From NCBI GenBank assembly GCA_029204225.1, contig CM055113.1, forward strand, positions 27,286,592 to 27,350,591: 64,000 nt of DNA. The letters run 5' to 3'. The stretch's first letter is position 1. Each line of letters begins with the position of its first letter. The stretch comes from Diphasiastrum complanatum. Lineage: Eukaryota; Streptophyta; Lycopodiopsida; Lycopodiales; Lycopodiaceae. Under the pieces are notes generated by a model. That model was given only the letters and a program-made list of their open reading frames with translations. It was not told the DNA's origin and made no database searches. Shown here piece after piece: positions 21,731 through 33,890 of the stretch. The position numbers were made by a program, and so were the translations under genes.

Positions 21731-22605
21731 GAAATTAGCTAAAAATAGTTGGGAGGGTCGGGGCATCCTGTGTGCGTAAGCCCATGGCCCAATGAGAACT
21801 TGTAAATAAATAATTATGGACATAAACTTGAATTTGGACCATGTAATTAAAAATAATATTAGAAGGCCAAGGTTAAGCTTAACTTAAGTTACTAAGTTTT
21901 AAATTAGGATTAGTCAAAAGTCAAATGGAGGTAGATGGTGTTTCTTCCCACACCATAGATTCATTTGTGTTTCTTGTGGATGGTGTGGATTACAATCTCA
22001 TATTTTTCAAGTAGCCAATAGGAAGCAAGGGACAAGGGCCACCCAAAGGATAAAAAGACACCATTTGTAACCCATTTCTATGCTTAATGAGAAGGAGGAA
22101 ACTCTACCATTTTGGAGAGAAGCATCCTCATTTCCTAATCAATACTTGCTAATGATTTTGTGTACTTCTGTCTTTGCTTTCTAGTTTCCATGTTTTTGGT
22201 TTCATTAGTTAATGTTTTTCCATTAGCATGCACAATGAGAAAATGAGCTAACCTCCCCTCTCACTCTCTTTCTCACCCTTTTCTCTACTTTCTACTTCTA
22301 TGTATCTATCTCTCTCCCTCTCTTCCACTCAAGATCATGATGTGTATGTGGTTAGTGTAGGAAGGAGTAGTGTTAAAGTGGATTAGAGTTAGGGAAAAAA
22401 GTAGAAAGCATATAAATCTAGCAACTTGACATAGTTATGTACCTATCTAGTGTTCCAACCCTCTTTGACAGGTCGCTCACCAACCAAAACTACACACCCT
22501 ACAGTAGCGCTATTGCCAGTGATAGGTTTCATTTACTAGTTTAGTTGTATTTTTAGTTATTTTTGCTTTAAAAATAACTCAAATCTGTTTTTGGAGGGAA
22601 AAGAG
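21731..22605. other. Spacer, pyrimidine-rich, no gene recognised
   Basis: Contains a CT-rich block at 22250-22330. It lies upstream of the minus-strand gag, so it could be the leader or LTR of that gypsy element, but no ends or primer site were found. Confidence 0.4.
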
Positions 22606-23271
22606 GCATTTTGGTGGAAAAAGCAAGTGGCCAAATAGGTTTTGGACCTATTATAAAAGGAGAAAACTTGTGGAGAGACACATATTCTCTCTTCTCTATC
22701 TCATTTCATGATTATACATGGTTCTCTTGGGTTCTACTATCCATTGGTGCACTATACTTGTGATTGCATGCAATTCTATGTGTAGAATGATCTATGATTG
22801 CTATTTTTGGATCCACACATGTGAAATATAGTAGCTTGATGGTTTTGTATGGACAACATTGAAACAGGTCAAAAAAGAAAATCAAGTTATTGCTACATGG
22901 CAACCTCAATTGGAGTCATGTTGGAAGCCAATGATAGGCTTACCTCAAGTAGCTATTCATTGTGGAAAGTGAGGATGGAATCACTTCTTGAGATGAATGA
23001 TGTTTTTGGATATTGTTGTAGGTTTGGAGGAGAGACCAACAACACAACAAGATCAAATGAGGTATGATAAGAGGGCCAAAGGCTCTACACATTATCAAGA
23101 TGAATGATACCAAGGAGCTTCTCAAGGAAATCGATAATTGTACTTCATTTAAGGATGCTTGGGATTCATTGAAGAAGATCTACTTCTAGATTGTTGACTC
23201 TAAGAAGGCAAATCTTTTCTTGTTTGCAAAAGAATGAAGAAAGTCCAAGTACTTTAGTTTTGAGGATAAGG
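22606..23271 (+). mobile_element. Copia family A fragment: partial LTR fused to gag
   Basis: 22606-22857 matches the middle of the A LTR (TATA region, palindrome variant CACACATGTG at 22814-22823). It then jumps to the internal leader (ATTGAAACAGGTC), losing the LTR end and primer site. Gag starts with ATG at 22897 (MATSIGVMLEANDRL) and is shifted out of frame after about 40 codons. At about 23271 it stops against minus-strand element B. Confidence 0.85.
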
Positions 23272-24793
23272 TTAGACCTCATTTTGATAAAGACATTCTT
23301 GAGTAGTAGCTTGGTGAGAAGATCTGCAACACAATTTGTAGGATCAACATGCTCCAGTGAGATCTCTCTCCCAATGACTTTTTCTCTTACAAAATGATGA
23401 GCTACTTCAATGTGTTTGCTCCTTGCATGGAAAACTGGGTTATTTGCAAGAGCTTGAGCAGAAATGTTGTCATTCTTGATAATTGAAAGATCTTCATCTG
23501 CATAACACTTTGGCTCCAAAAGTAGCCTTTTGATCCATAAAAACTCCTTTGTTGTGATTGTAAGAGATTTATACTTAGCTTCACATGATGATAAGGAAAT
23601 AGTTGTCTGCTTCTTTGATAGCCAAGAAACCAAGTTCCCTCCAAGAAATATAGTGTAAGCACTTGTGGATTTTCTATTTAACCCGTCTCTTGCAAAATCT
23701 GAATCTGAAAAAGCAACCAAAGTCAGATCTTCTCCCTTGTAGAATAGTCCAAAACCTAAGGTAGAAGATATATACCTCAAATTCTTTTAGCCAACTTCCA
23801 GTGATATAACTTTGGATCCTACATGTGTTGACTTAGCTTATGAACACAAAAGCTTAGATCAGGCCTAGTCACTGTTAACCAAATAAGTGAGCCAATAAGA
23901 CTCCTATAAAGAGTGATGTCCTCAAAGGATTTTTCATCATCTTTCATAGGAACTTTTACAGTGTGCTCCATAGGTGTATCTATGCCTTTACAATTTTCCA
24001 TCTGGAATTTCTTGAGCATGGAAAGCGCATATCTACTTTGGCTTATAAATGCATGACCTTTCCAGAAATCTATTTCAAGGCCTAGAATATAGTGAAGAAT
24101 GCCTAAGTCCTGCATCTTAAACTCAGTACCAAGTGCACGCTTAGTTTCTTCAACTAGCTTCTCATTATTTCCACAAAGAATGATATCATCTACATAGATG
24201 AGAAGTATAATTACAAAGTTATCTACAAACTTATAATACAGAAAAGGGTCAAATTGAAGGGCTTCTTGGACATCTTTAGGCTCTTCATCTGATATGAAGA
24301 GAGCATGATAGGAAGTTTCACCTTCCACTTACCTTCCTTCTTCATCATATGTGAGCGACCTTGGCTCAGATCTTGCTTGTGTGGATCTTCTTGGTGTGGT
24401 AGCTTAAATTTGCTCCTCCTCAAGCCTTGGCCTCACCACCTCTTGAACAACATCAAGATTGATGATTGATCTTTCATGAGACTCCTGATGAACCTTTGGT
24501 CTCATAAGCAATATCTGAAATGTTAGCACTCTCCCTAGAATCTAGTTTGTACAGCTTACCAATTCTAGATCCTCTAGCAATAACTTCATTTTAATGAAAT
24601 GAAGGGCAATTCTAGTTCTTTTGTGAAATGCTGCAACTTCATTAGGTGCAGCAGGTTCTTCTTCAGCTCCACTCACAATATCCATTACATCTTGTAGAAT
24701 CAGTAATGATTCCATTTTGATCTTCCACATTGCATAATTGGAAGATGTTAATCTCTCACTGTGCTCCAAGAAATGTGAACCAGATGAAGACAT
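23272..24793 (-). pseudogene. Copia element B gag and RT-RNase H, internally deleted
   Basis: On the minus strand, gag begins at 24793 (MSSSGSHFLEHSERLTSSNY) and is lost after about 84 codons. The next readable part is the linker before RT (about 24420-24340), joined by deletion to the RT core with YVDDIILCGN (near 24180-24210), then the DTPMEHTVKVPM region, and after a frameshift RNase H (LVSWLSKKQTTISLSSCEAK near 23590-23650; HARSKHIEVAHHFVREKV near 23400). Integrase and protease are missing. It ends at the join with the A fragment, with no 3' LTR. Confidence 0.85.
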
Positions 24794-25517
24794 CTTCTCT
24801 ATGAGAAATTCTAGTAATGATAAAAAATGGAGCTGAAAGGATATTGCTTACTATCTCAATCTAGGATCTAGCATTGATGTTGATCCAACCAATGAAATCT
24901 AGCAATAGATGTGAGAACAAATTCTCAACACATAAAATCAATCTATCTTGAATTTGGATCTTGCTTCAGTCACAAAAAAGAAGCACATGCAAGTAAGAAG
25001 TCTATCTCTCCCACGAGTTTCAAAGTACTGATAAACTCTCTAGAAACTTACTTTCAACTCAAACACAGTAACTTGTGTGAAATGAAAAGTCTAACACCTC
25101 AGAACACTCACTTCTATCCAATTTTACTTAATTGACAGTGAAAATTGATGAAAATGGTGAAAAGAACTGATGTGTGCTCACTTTGGCATCTCCCATGAGT
25201 TGGGTACTCTCTCAAACTCTTTGATTGACTAAAACTCTTCTAAAAACAAATCAAATTGATTTAGAAACACGAGCAACACATTCTACTCTTCAATACCTAT
25301 TCAACAAGCTATAGAACATCAAATTGGATCAAATCTAGAGAAGTAGCACTCATTTAATGAGGGCTGATTTCACACGTGTGAGCTCTCTATCTGTACAGAG
25401 CTCTACTGGAGCAGATCAGGCTCGTTTTGATCTAAGTGTCCACTGATAGCTTGTCTCTCAATGAGTCTGAATCCCTCTCCTAAATTTGAGTTCCTGCAAG
25501 CAAAAGCATTGAAGATC
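24794..25517 (-). repeat. Probable 5' leader and LTR of element B
   Basis: This is where the B leader and 5' LTR should lie. It contains the CACACGTGTG palindrome at 25371-25380, as in the A and F LTRs. A degraded TGGTTGGATCA on the minus strand near 24880 could be the primer site. Ends cannot be fixed because no second LTR exists. Confidence 0.4.
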
Positions 25518-26415
25518 TGATGTATACACCCTCACCTCTCACCGGTGTTGCAGCGGGTCCTACAACAGATTAGGGGTGGATAATGTTAGCAGATTCCAGA
25601 GAATCCCCAGATGCCGAGCCAAGCCGAAGACACAGAATACCTCTCACCCATGACCGAGGAGGTCTCAGAAGGAGGAGAGCAGAAGGAGCTGAGAGCTGAG
25701 CATGAGAGCCGAGAAATTACTAGCTAGGATGACAGTGAAATATCTATGTGAGCCTACATGGTGTATCCCAGAGAAGGAACGACCACGTAGGAGCTAGTCA
25801 TATTTCCTAGGCTTTGTAAATAAATGTAGACCCCTCTTAAATTAGTTAGAGTGAGCCACCTTTTGATGGTGACCTTTAGTGGAAGGGCAAATTTCACATG
25901 TAATTTCTAATTTGGTGGAATTGCCACTTGGGCTCCACATGGGCAGCTTTCTTGCTTATTTAAGGGCCCTCCTCTCTTGTGAGGGAGCTTTTGAGTGTAT
26001 TGTCAAGTTCTCTTAAGCAAATAAAGAAGATCCTCCACGAGGTCTTGATAATTGCTAAGCTCCTTGTTCATGGCAATATTCTTGAGTGAAGTTTCTATGA
26101 GCATGCTTGATTTTCTTGTATTGTGGATTAACTAGTTTCTTGTTTCCTTGTTTCTTGCTTAGTTGTGGATTAGGACTCATTTCTTGTTTGTGGAATAAGG
26201 TAGGAATCAGCACTCAAGTAAACTAAATAGGCTGGAATAGTGGTGTAGATCTTGCATACTTTCTTACATTCTAGTTCTTGATTGTTCTTGAGCAATCTAG
26301 GCATCAAGAAATGAGTGTTTCTTGATTCTTAAACTGTTGAAATGTTGTTAGGATTCTAGTTACTTGTTTCTTGCTCCTTGTTTTAGTAGTTAATCTTAGA
26401 CTACCCGGACCCAAC
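25518..26415 (+). repeat. Possible LTR upstream of gypsy-type protease
   Basis: Begins near TGTATACACCC and ends near GGACCCAACA. A TATA-like TATTTAAG lies near 25966, followed by a short leader and AATAAAG at about 26020, the promoter and poly(A) order of an LTR. There is no second copy in the window, and the sequence after it is not a standard primer site, so the call is tentative. Confidence 0.4.
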
Positions 26416-26416
26416 A

Positions 26417-27855
26417 GTGGAACAAAGGCAATACAATGAAGTTCGAAATGAGTTTGTGCAAGAGGAAGAACATACAGAAAGTCTGTTATCAGCTCATATC
26501 CCCGAAAAGGAGCAATCCCTACAAGGACTTGAAGTATTTTCTGACCTCCTGCAAGCTCAACTCACCATGCCATTTCACACTGCAATAAAATCCTGCACTG
26601 GGCTTCAATGTTATATCCATCGTAGTTTTCAGCTACCTACTATTCCTGATGAATAGTGAAAACCCGAAGATATTCCTAAAATTCCCCAAATTCCTATGAA
26701 TCTGCTGAATATAGGTGTTGCTAAGGGGACTAACATCACCCTACCTTTGTCCTATAAATATTATCCCGCAGTATCTGCTATCCTTGATAGTGGATCAGGC
26801 GTCAATATAATGGCTTTGTCATTGGCACAGTCATGGGGCTTCCATACCCTCGATCCACCACGATATAGACTTCGCATGGCTGATCAACGAGTGACTGACC
26901 CTGCTGGTCATTTATCAAATATAAAAGTTTGCATAGCAGGTGTCAAATTTGTGATAGATTGTGTCATCTTAGATTTACCAGAAGATAACAATACATATAA
27001 ACTCCTTCTTGGTACACCCTGGCTCCAGATGACAGGTGTTGTCCAAGATTGGAAGCATAGCAAAATTACCTTTGGTAACCACGATAAACGAGTCACGGTT
27101 GAGTCAACAGGCCATGTCAAGCCCGCCAAGGTATACGATGATTGGTCATCCACAACATATGACAAATCAGATAGCATCCCGATCCAACCAAAAGGTCACT
27201 ATACGAGATCCATGGACATAATAAATTGGGGTCACGCACTAGCCACTGTGGACTATGATGATTCCAATTGATGTCGTGTCGAAACTACTACAGCAGATGT
27301 GGATATTCTCCATCCTCTACAGACATTGACACACCCATCATCCCACTTATGATGATTGACCCGAATCCTATAGCTTGGTGCCCAGGAGAACCTAGCGTCT
27401 CTACCGCCCATATTTTGGAAGAAGGTATTCTTTCCATGGATGATGTAGAAATGACGGATGAACATGTACTCCTCTATATAGATGCCCAACCTCATCCACC
27501 AAAATCAATTCCGAAGGAGATAACGACACCAGGACCATTGGCTCACGTCCAACTAACATCCTAGGTACCCAACACACAAACATACAAGCCCAAACCCAAA
27601 TTATATACATGGGATGTGTATTCCGACGAAGTCTGGGATACAATCGACGACGATTTGATAACTGAGGCATCAACACCGCCCACTCAAAAACCACAAGAAC
27701 CTCGGTTACAAAAAACTAAAGTTATTGATACAAAATTAACCGAGCATCAAAAACAGATGCATGCGAAGTTTAAACAGTCGATAAAGCCCTTGTCTAAGGA
27801 GACAAAATCAAACAATCAGATTAAGCTTCCACGTCCGGTAGTGAATCAAATCTGA
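26417..27855 (+). pseudogene. Ty3/gypsy-type aspartic protease region, broken
   Basis: The central open frame 26696-27271 is a retropepsin-like domain: AILDSGSGVNIM (near 26780, the catalytic DSG), a middle KVCIAGVKFVIDCVILDLPE, and LLLGTPWLQMTG (near 27005), the usual C-terminal motif of gypsy-type proteases. A stop at 26656 separates it from an upstream frame; frames at 27268-27564 and 27616-27855 downstream hold a charged linker (YTWDVYSDEVWDTIDDDL) that would lead to RT, which is missing. The protease would cut the gag-pol precursor. Confidence 0.65.
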
Positions 27856-27910
27856 TGATTCCCAAAGTCCTAGACAATTTTGTGGACCCACCTTTTGATC
27901 TTCCACAGAA

Positions 27911-28010
27911 TTACATTGCATGAAAATGAATGTAAGTAATGAACTTTTGAAAGAAATCTCATCTTGTACTACATCCAAAGAGACATGGGATGCAACACAG
28001 GTGGTTGTGC
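27911..28010 (+). pseudogene. Scrap of copia gag
   Basis: About 30 codons read LHCMKMNVSNELLKEISSCT then SKETWDA, the UBN2/gag helix shared with element F (CNDLLKEVSSCASSKEAWDS). Both edges are abrupt. Confidence 0.7.
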
Positions 28011-28820
28011 TCAAATATGAGAATATTTGAGCACGCTCTTCATTGAAATATAGACAGATTCTTTTCCGTTAATCTTGATTTGGTTGCTTGCATGCATGCA
28101 TCCTTAGTTTTTTATATAATTTTTGTCATCGTTTCTCATATTTGAGCATGCTCTTCTTCAAAGCATAAACAAATATACTAGATCTGAGTAGCAACAGCCA
28201 GGAAGTTGATGACATTCAAGTCTGCAATCTATGGGTGATGATTGCTAGTAGTAAAAAACTACCTTTTGTGCGATCCCTTAAATAAAAGGACAGTGGTGAT
28301 GTTAGATGGATAAAATGGGTTGATTCTAGAGCATGAAATTTTATTCATTTGATGGCAGACAGAGTTCACCAAACTCATTAATTGAAAACGTAGTCAGCTG
28401 GTTTAACTAATACTTTCTGAAGCCATATGTTTGAAACAGAACTAATAGACAGATGCGAACAAAGTCTCTGTTTTGTTTGCGTTGTGCTATATCTTTCATT
28501 TGCACATTATAGCTCTCCCATCAAACCATTGCTTAGCCATCTAGAGAAAGAAATAGAGACCAAGATATGATTGCTTCTGAATGCTTTGGTTCACACCGTG
28601 ATGGATTGAAGTAATAAAGCTTGACATTAAAGCCCCGTAGAGTACAAATACTGATCCTACCTTAAAAGGACCTATAGCCCTTACAGATCTGCACATAGTT
28701 GACTTATCCGATCTTGTCGCTTACAGAAAAAAAATTAATCTGCAAATTATGCCAGAAATGCCACGTGAATTGATCATAGCCGTGACATGTTCCTACTGAT
28801 TGTCGGCAGTCATAGAGGGT
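28011..28820. other. Spacer, no gene recognised
   Basis: AT-rich; a motif TATTTGAGCA-x-GCTCTTC occurs twice (about 28023 and 28140). No coding signal. Confidence 0.4.
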
Positions 28821-29132
28821 TCACCTTTCTGCAAAGGAAGTTCCATCATCTTCGTCATTTTTCACCTCCGGCTGAGAAAGATGGCACAAATCACGAAAAA
28901 AGATAGAGTTTTCAGTGATTGACGCAATGGCTATGCCAGCGCCGACGAAGAAAAAGAGGAACAGAATTGCAAAGAACATGTTGTAGGCCTCTGAAATACA
29001 TTCTACCAGCTTAGCCAGGCTCCCCTGCTGCTTCTTTTGAGATCTATCGTCATTTTCAGCATGGTACATACGAAGACCTCGCACGGCTGCGCTTGATGAA
29101 TCAACCACCATCTTTATTAACGAACACCACAA
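28821..29132 (-). CDS. Small possible membrane protein or last exon, 103 aa
   Basis: An open frame with balanced composition, unlike the AT-rich spacers. It has a basic/polar N-terminal half (residues 1-45), a hydrophobic segment at about residues 52-75 (MFFAILFLFFFVGAGIAIAS) that would cross a membrane, and an acidic tail (KNDEDDGTSF). The frame is open a little upstream of the first Met, so it could be the 3' exon of a longer gene. I do not recognise it and see no retroelement motif. Confidence 0.35.
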   Translation of the reverse strand: MWCSLIKMVVDSSSAAVRGLRMYHAENDDRSQKKQQGSLAKLVECISEAYNMFFAILFLFFFVGAGIAIASITENSIFFRDLCHLSQPEVKNDEDDGTSFAER

Positions 29133-31306
29133 ACCAGAGAAGGATGTCTACAAAAACAAAAGTATATGGAGATCTGCAATACTTGCTAAAGGAATTAGAT
29201 GTCCATCGATCATAGATTATATAATATTGGAGGACAATCCAAAGTGCTGAAGTGGGTAGCTAATTCGATCTTCGGAATCACAAAAAAAGCACATTCTTAT
29301 CAATCAGAAGGATGAGTGATACGTTTTTCCATAAATGTTATATAGAAAGTAGAGGATTGACTAGTAGAGCTTAGCATTCATTTAGTTAGCTTCCTAAATT
29401 TAGAGCAACAGAAGATCAGTCTAATCTCGTGTTTAATTTATTCATGTTCACGTTCTAACTTCTAAACTAGGAGGATGAGGTGAGCATGTATGTAACTAAC
29501 AAGAGAAAAGTAACAAGAGAAAAGTCACAAGCAAAAGAAAAGCCACAAGTATCTAACATTAGACATGAAAGAAATGTATAGAAAAGTCATGGCCCACATG
29601 GTGACACTTTAGTCTACTTTTTGGTGAGAGGATTATACTTTTCACCTCTATTGATGCTACAAGCATGGCCTCACCCCAACTAATTGTGACAAGTCTTACA
29701 AGCATATTCCACCTTTATGTGTTAGTGGGGCAAAGAAACTTATTTTTCATTTTGATTGAGGATACAAGGACCCCAAACTAATGTCATGGTGGACAAGTCT
29801 CACAAGCATAGTGCAATGCTCATGCATGCACATTCACCCTCAAAATTTTATTACCCACAAAGATTCATAACTCGTGAAATTTAGACTTTTGAATAAATTG
29901 CTATGATTAATATCTTTTAGGTAAAATTATACCACACAAGCATTGCCACAAATCTCTTGAATAAAAAGTGTGATTGTCCAAGATGGGATGCAAGGCAAAT
30001 AAGCTATTTTCAAATCCTAGTTGTCTTATAAGTGTGGCATAATGGTTAGCATTTCATTTTCTTATCTTAATGATTGAACTCGGATTCAATGTGTGTGCAT
30101 GAGTAGAGATATGACAATAATAAAAAAAAACATATCAAAAAATGACTTTGTAAACGCAAATAAACGATCTCTATTGATTTATTATATTGTTGTTGGTGAT
30201 GATGTTGGTGCATCATCGTATATGTTGAGAGCAGAGTTGGTCAAGTATTGAAATCTTTAATGCCAGCCAAGTCTTGGTATTACACTTCATAAAATAGTTG
30301 AGACCATCCAGGTATGAATATATGCATGTTTAAAATTTGTTGGCTAGTATCAACTAGCCTGAGTATTGCAAGAGTGATACCAGCCAAGTATAAACCTAGA
30401 TATACATAAATAGATATAATTTGAAATCACATTGTCTTTCAAGGATAGTCATTGGAGGAGTTCTAGACTTTAAAATGACCCTTTATTAAAAAAAAAATTA
30501 TTTTTTTATTTTAATTTCATCTGATACGTGGGCCTAATCAAAATGCATGTATTTGAAATTTATGTAACATAGCTCATTTGAATTAAGAAATAGAAATATA
30601 TTTTCAAAAAAATTCAGATTGCCACAAGGCAACATGGAAGCATTCCATTGCTTGACTTGCTAACCTTGAACGTGCTACTATGCCTGATGACAATATCTCA
30701 AATTAAAACTACTAAACCACACTAGTTAATATAATGCAAAACTAATAACTACACTAGCTTAGATCACAGTTCAATAGTAGTCATTGTAACCATATGTTGT
30801 TACTGTGATCCTATCACCTAGTCACAGTTGATAAAACTAATGGAGCTTTGAATCTAAAACTAATGTGATAGATTTGAGAATTTGGCATTCAATTTGTGGG
30901 AATCCATAATCTAGGTCGTGTATATTGTGATTGAATGCACAATCTATTCATGTTCAGATCTCTTCTTGCCTGCAAATAGATTTATTTGTAGATTAAATTA
31001 TTTGTATGACTGATAGCTTGTGTCAATTCATCATTCTAATTTCTACACCTAATATGCTTCCGCATAGCTAAATATAAAACCAAGCTAATGTTGGGAAAAG
31101 AGGGGTGTCTAAGAGACAAAAATAGCTGGAAAAGAAATGAACACGAATGGAGAGTGTTTGTGCGCAGCGAAATGAGCTATCTCACTCTTTCCCTAAGCAT
31201 GACTATGCCTATCAAATTCGAACAGAAAATTAGTGATAAAAATCACCTTCAATCTGATTACGTAGCCAAACATTAAGCATGAAGACATCAGAATGATAAT
31301 TTGTTG
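29133..31306. other. Spacer, no gene recognised
   Basis: About 2.2 kb of AT-rich DNA. Short direct repeats such as AAGAGAAAAGT at 29500-29525 are the only structure. The small frame 31088-31276 has no motif. Confidence 0.45.
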
Positions 31307-31405
31307 CGAACAGCTAGACTGATTGTCAGTCGCGAAAGCCAAGACTAAATATTAGTCGTGAACAACTAGACTAATAATAATCCGCGAAGAGTAGACTACC
31401 AGATT
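31307..31405. repeat. Short degenerate tandem repeat, four units of 26-27 bp
   Basis: Units begin GCGAACAGCTAGACTGAT, GCGAAAGCCAAGACTAAA, GTGAACAACTAGACTAAT and GCGAAGAGTAGACTACC, each ending in a (A/T)TAGTC- or CAGTC-like block. Confidence 0.7.
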
Positions 31406-31527
31406 AAGCAATCAGATTTTCAGACAGAATGTAGAAAAGCATTGCAAAATTGACACAAATCTAAACACAGAACAAACAGAGCTATAATCAGATTAAGTAT
31501 AGCGAAATATAGAGGTTTTTTCAAGAC

Positions 31528-32135
31528 AATGTAAAGGATTTTAGATCATTTAAGATACAATCCATGTCCCAAATGTTTGGTTACAATAAGGAGCAAACCA
31601 ACAATCTTGCCAATGTAGAAAAATCAGCATCTAGATACAAAATGAGATGTAAACTCTAAGAGATACTGATCAAACATGAACCAAAACAGAAAATATATTT
31701 GATGTCCATACAATTACAGTACCCTACTACAATTCACACGTGTGAAACCGAAAATAGCAAAATTTGAGCATTCTACACACAAAATTGCAAGATATCGCCA
31801 AGATAGTGCACCAATGAGTAGTAGAACCCAAAGAGGACCATGTATAATGATGAAATGAGAGAGAGAAGAGAGAAGATGTGTCTCTCCACGATTTACATCC
31901 TTTTATAGAGTGTCAAAACCCTATTCGTCCACTTGGCTTTCCCTCCAAAATGTAAACCCTACTATTTTTGTGTCTAAGTTCAATGTACCCAAAATTCAAA
32001 TTTGAATCTCTCTCAAACTCGACTACCAACTTTCCCACACTTTCAAAAAGTGTTTATTGAATGTATTTTAAACTAATGTAGCTTCAAAAAGTTTATCTCT
32101 AAGTCTAAAATGAGTTTTGGCCTCTTATTGACAAT
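31528..32135 (-). repeat. Minus-strand LTR related to copia family A
   Basis: The reverse complement follows the A LTR in order: GAGGCCAAAACTC near the start, AAACACTTTTTGAAAGTGTG, CCAAAAATAGTAGGGTT-like, the TATA block CTATAAAAGGATG (about 31908-31920), CACACGTGTG at 31735-31744, and an end resembling AAATCCTTTACA at 31528. It is clearly more diverged than the other copies. In minus-strand direction it follows a protease scrap and an unexplained open frame. Confidence 0.8.
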
Positions 32136-32972
32136 TTACCAGAATATGACTAACTCCATGAATGAGCCTCCATCTCCATCTTGCCACAAGAAACCATCAA
32201 ACCTTGGAAATCCATGAGTAGGTGAGAACATTAATGATGCAAATCCAGCACCACATGACTCCATAAACCAAGTAGGTTGCACTAGTCCATCTTCAAGATC
32301 TACTTGACACAAGAAAATGACCATGAATTCACCAAAAATTGACAATCTCCAAGTATTGGCACCAAGTAGCTCAACACTTGAGAACTTAGCCATGGATGAG
32401 TGACAAAATGAACCTCCAATAGCTTCATTTTCAATAGCAAAACCAGCCAAGAATGCTAGTACAACTCCAACAATAAGATATTGCAAGACAATGTAGCTAG
32501 TTTGTCCATATCTTGACAATATGCACGCATCCACATGAAATAGCTCAAATATGAGACAAAACAAGTAAAGTAAACTTGAACAAAACTTCCTTGTTGCTCC
32601 TTTGACCTTACTTGAGAATTCAATAAGCTGCAAAAATAGATCCAAAACATCTTTGCCAAATAACCTTCCTTTAATGCTTTTGACTAGCTCCAAATTGCCA
32701 CCTTTCCTTTTGTGTTGTTGAAGCCCTTCGAGATCAACCTCTTGATCATCAACTTGACCATCAAAGTCATTGAACAAACTTTGTTTTCCAAATCCATTAC
32801 TTGCTTTTTCAGTATGAAAACCATGAGAACCAATATCCACTTGCATAGCATCATCTACACAAGAAAATTCTCCAAAACATGTGAGTAAAGCAAAATGAGT
32901 TGCTTCCACTTGCTTACCTTTCTCTTGATCATCAAAGATATCAAAGATATGAATATCTTCATACCTGAACCT
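32136..32972 (-). CDS. Unrecognised 278-codon open frame beside a copia LTR
   Basis: Open from just after an in-frame stop at 32973-32975 to TAA at 32136. The first ATG is at about 32846, so the start is uncertain. The N-terminal 120 residues are polar and acidic (FNDFDGQVDDQEVDLEG, then basic HKRKGG). Two hydrophobic segments follow (SSLLYLFCLIFELFHVDACI and IVLQYLIVGVVLAFLAGFAI), and a third weaker one (LSIFGEFMVIFLCQV); the C terminus is aromatic. The last codons overlap the LTR start. It sits between a copia protease scrap and the LTR, where pol should be. It could be an env-like or captured ORF, or chance; I do not recognise it. Confidence 0.4.
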   Translation of the reverse strand, partial: RFRYEDIHIFDIFDDQEKGKQVEATHFALLTCFGEFSCVDDAMQVDIGSHGFHTEKASNGFGKQSLFNDFDGQVDDQEVDLEGLQQHKRKGGNLELVKSIKGRLFGKDVLDLFLQLIEFSSKVKGATRKFCSSLLYLFCLIFELFHVDACILSRYGQTSYIVLQYLIVGVVLAFLAGFAIENEAIGGSFCHSSMAKFSSVELLGANTWRLSIFGEFMVIFLCQVDLEDGLVQPTWFMESCGAGFASLMFSPTHGFPRFDGFLWQDGDGGSFMELVIFW

Positions 32973-32988
32973 CTAGAAATACTCCCTC

Positions 32989-33231
32989 TCAAACATATGA
33001 TCTAGATCCAACAAGATCTCGATCATAAGTGACCAAAGAGGTAAAGAACTCCTTGTGACTAGTCATGTGTGAACTAGCTCCCCTATCAATCCACCATGAA
33101 TCTTTGTCACCTTCACTTGATATTGGACTTTGGGGTGCAAAAAAGCGAGCGTAAAAAAAACGAGTATAATGCAAACAAAATACAAAGACTACTAAATCTG
33201 TCAAAGTAAAGCTTTTGCAATACAGCTTCAC
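32989..33231 (-). pseudogene. Copia protease scrap
   Basis: Minus strand: DSWWIDRGASSHMTSHKEFF (about 33045-33105) is the copia protease active-site block with Asp kept but Ser replaced by Arg (WWIDSGAS to WWIDRGAS). The frame stops soon after. Upstream, to the right, it runs straight into the 355-bp tandem repeats, so gag is missing. Confidence 0.8.
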
Positions 33232-33890
33232 CTAATTAATTGTGATTTATAGGTGGACCATTATTGACAAATTTAGAATTATCTCAAACCACATTCATAA
33301 ATTACAAAAAAGAGAAATTATTCACAACAAATCCATAGAAGAACATTACTTGAATTGCATAAAAAAAACGTTTGCATAGTGCACTTGATTTTGCAAACCA
33401 AATTCAACGCAATACATTATTGAAAATTGAACTTGAACTACCATTATTGAAAACATTACTTGAATTGCCACTAAGACTCTTTGCATAGTGCACCTGTTTT
33501 TTGCAAACTATATTCAACCATATACATTATACAAATACAAAGATTACGAGACCTATCAAAGTAAAGCTTTTGTAGTACAACTTCACCTAAATAATTGTGA
33601 TTTATAGGTGGACCATTCATGACAAAATTTAGAATTATCTCAAACAACATTCATAGATTACAAAAAAGAGAAATTATTCATAACAAATCCATAGAAGAAC
33701 ATTACTTGAATTGCATAAAAAAGCGCATTTGCATAATGCACTTGATTTTGCAAACCAAATTCAACGCAATACATTATTGAGAATTTAAATTGAGCTACCA
33801 TTATTGAAAACATTACTTGAATTACCACTAAGCCTCTTTGCATAGTGCACTTGTTTTTGCAAACTACATTCAACCATATACATCAGACAA
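33181..33890. repeat. Tandem duplication of a 355-bp unit with nested sub-repeats
   Basis: Unit 1 is 33181-33535 and unit 2 33536-33890, both starting TACAAAGA and sharing blocks such as TTGTGATTTATAGGTGGACC. Within each unit, a roughly 107-110-base block beginning AACATTACTTGAATTGC is itself present twice (about 33342 and 33451 in unit 1). Open frames across the repeat are shadows of its periodicity. Confidence 0.88.

Noticed and set aside
25518-27855. Endogenous pararetrovirus
   Set aside because: The protease fits gypsy-type elements equally well, and no movement protein or RT was found to support a caulimovirid origin.
33658-33873. Minus-strand repeat protein
   Set aside because: Periodicity of the 355-bp tandem duplication; no domain.
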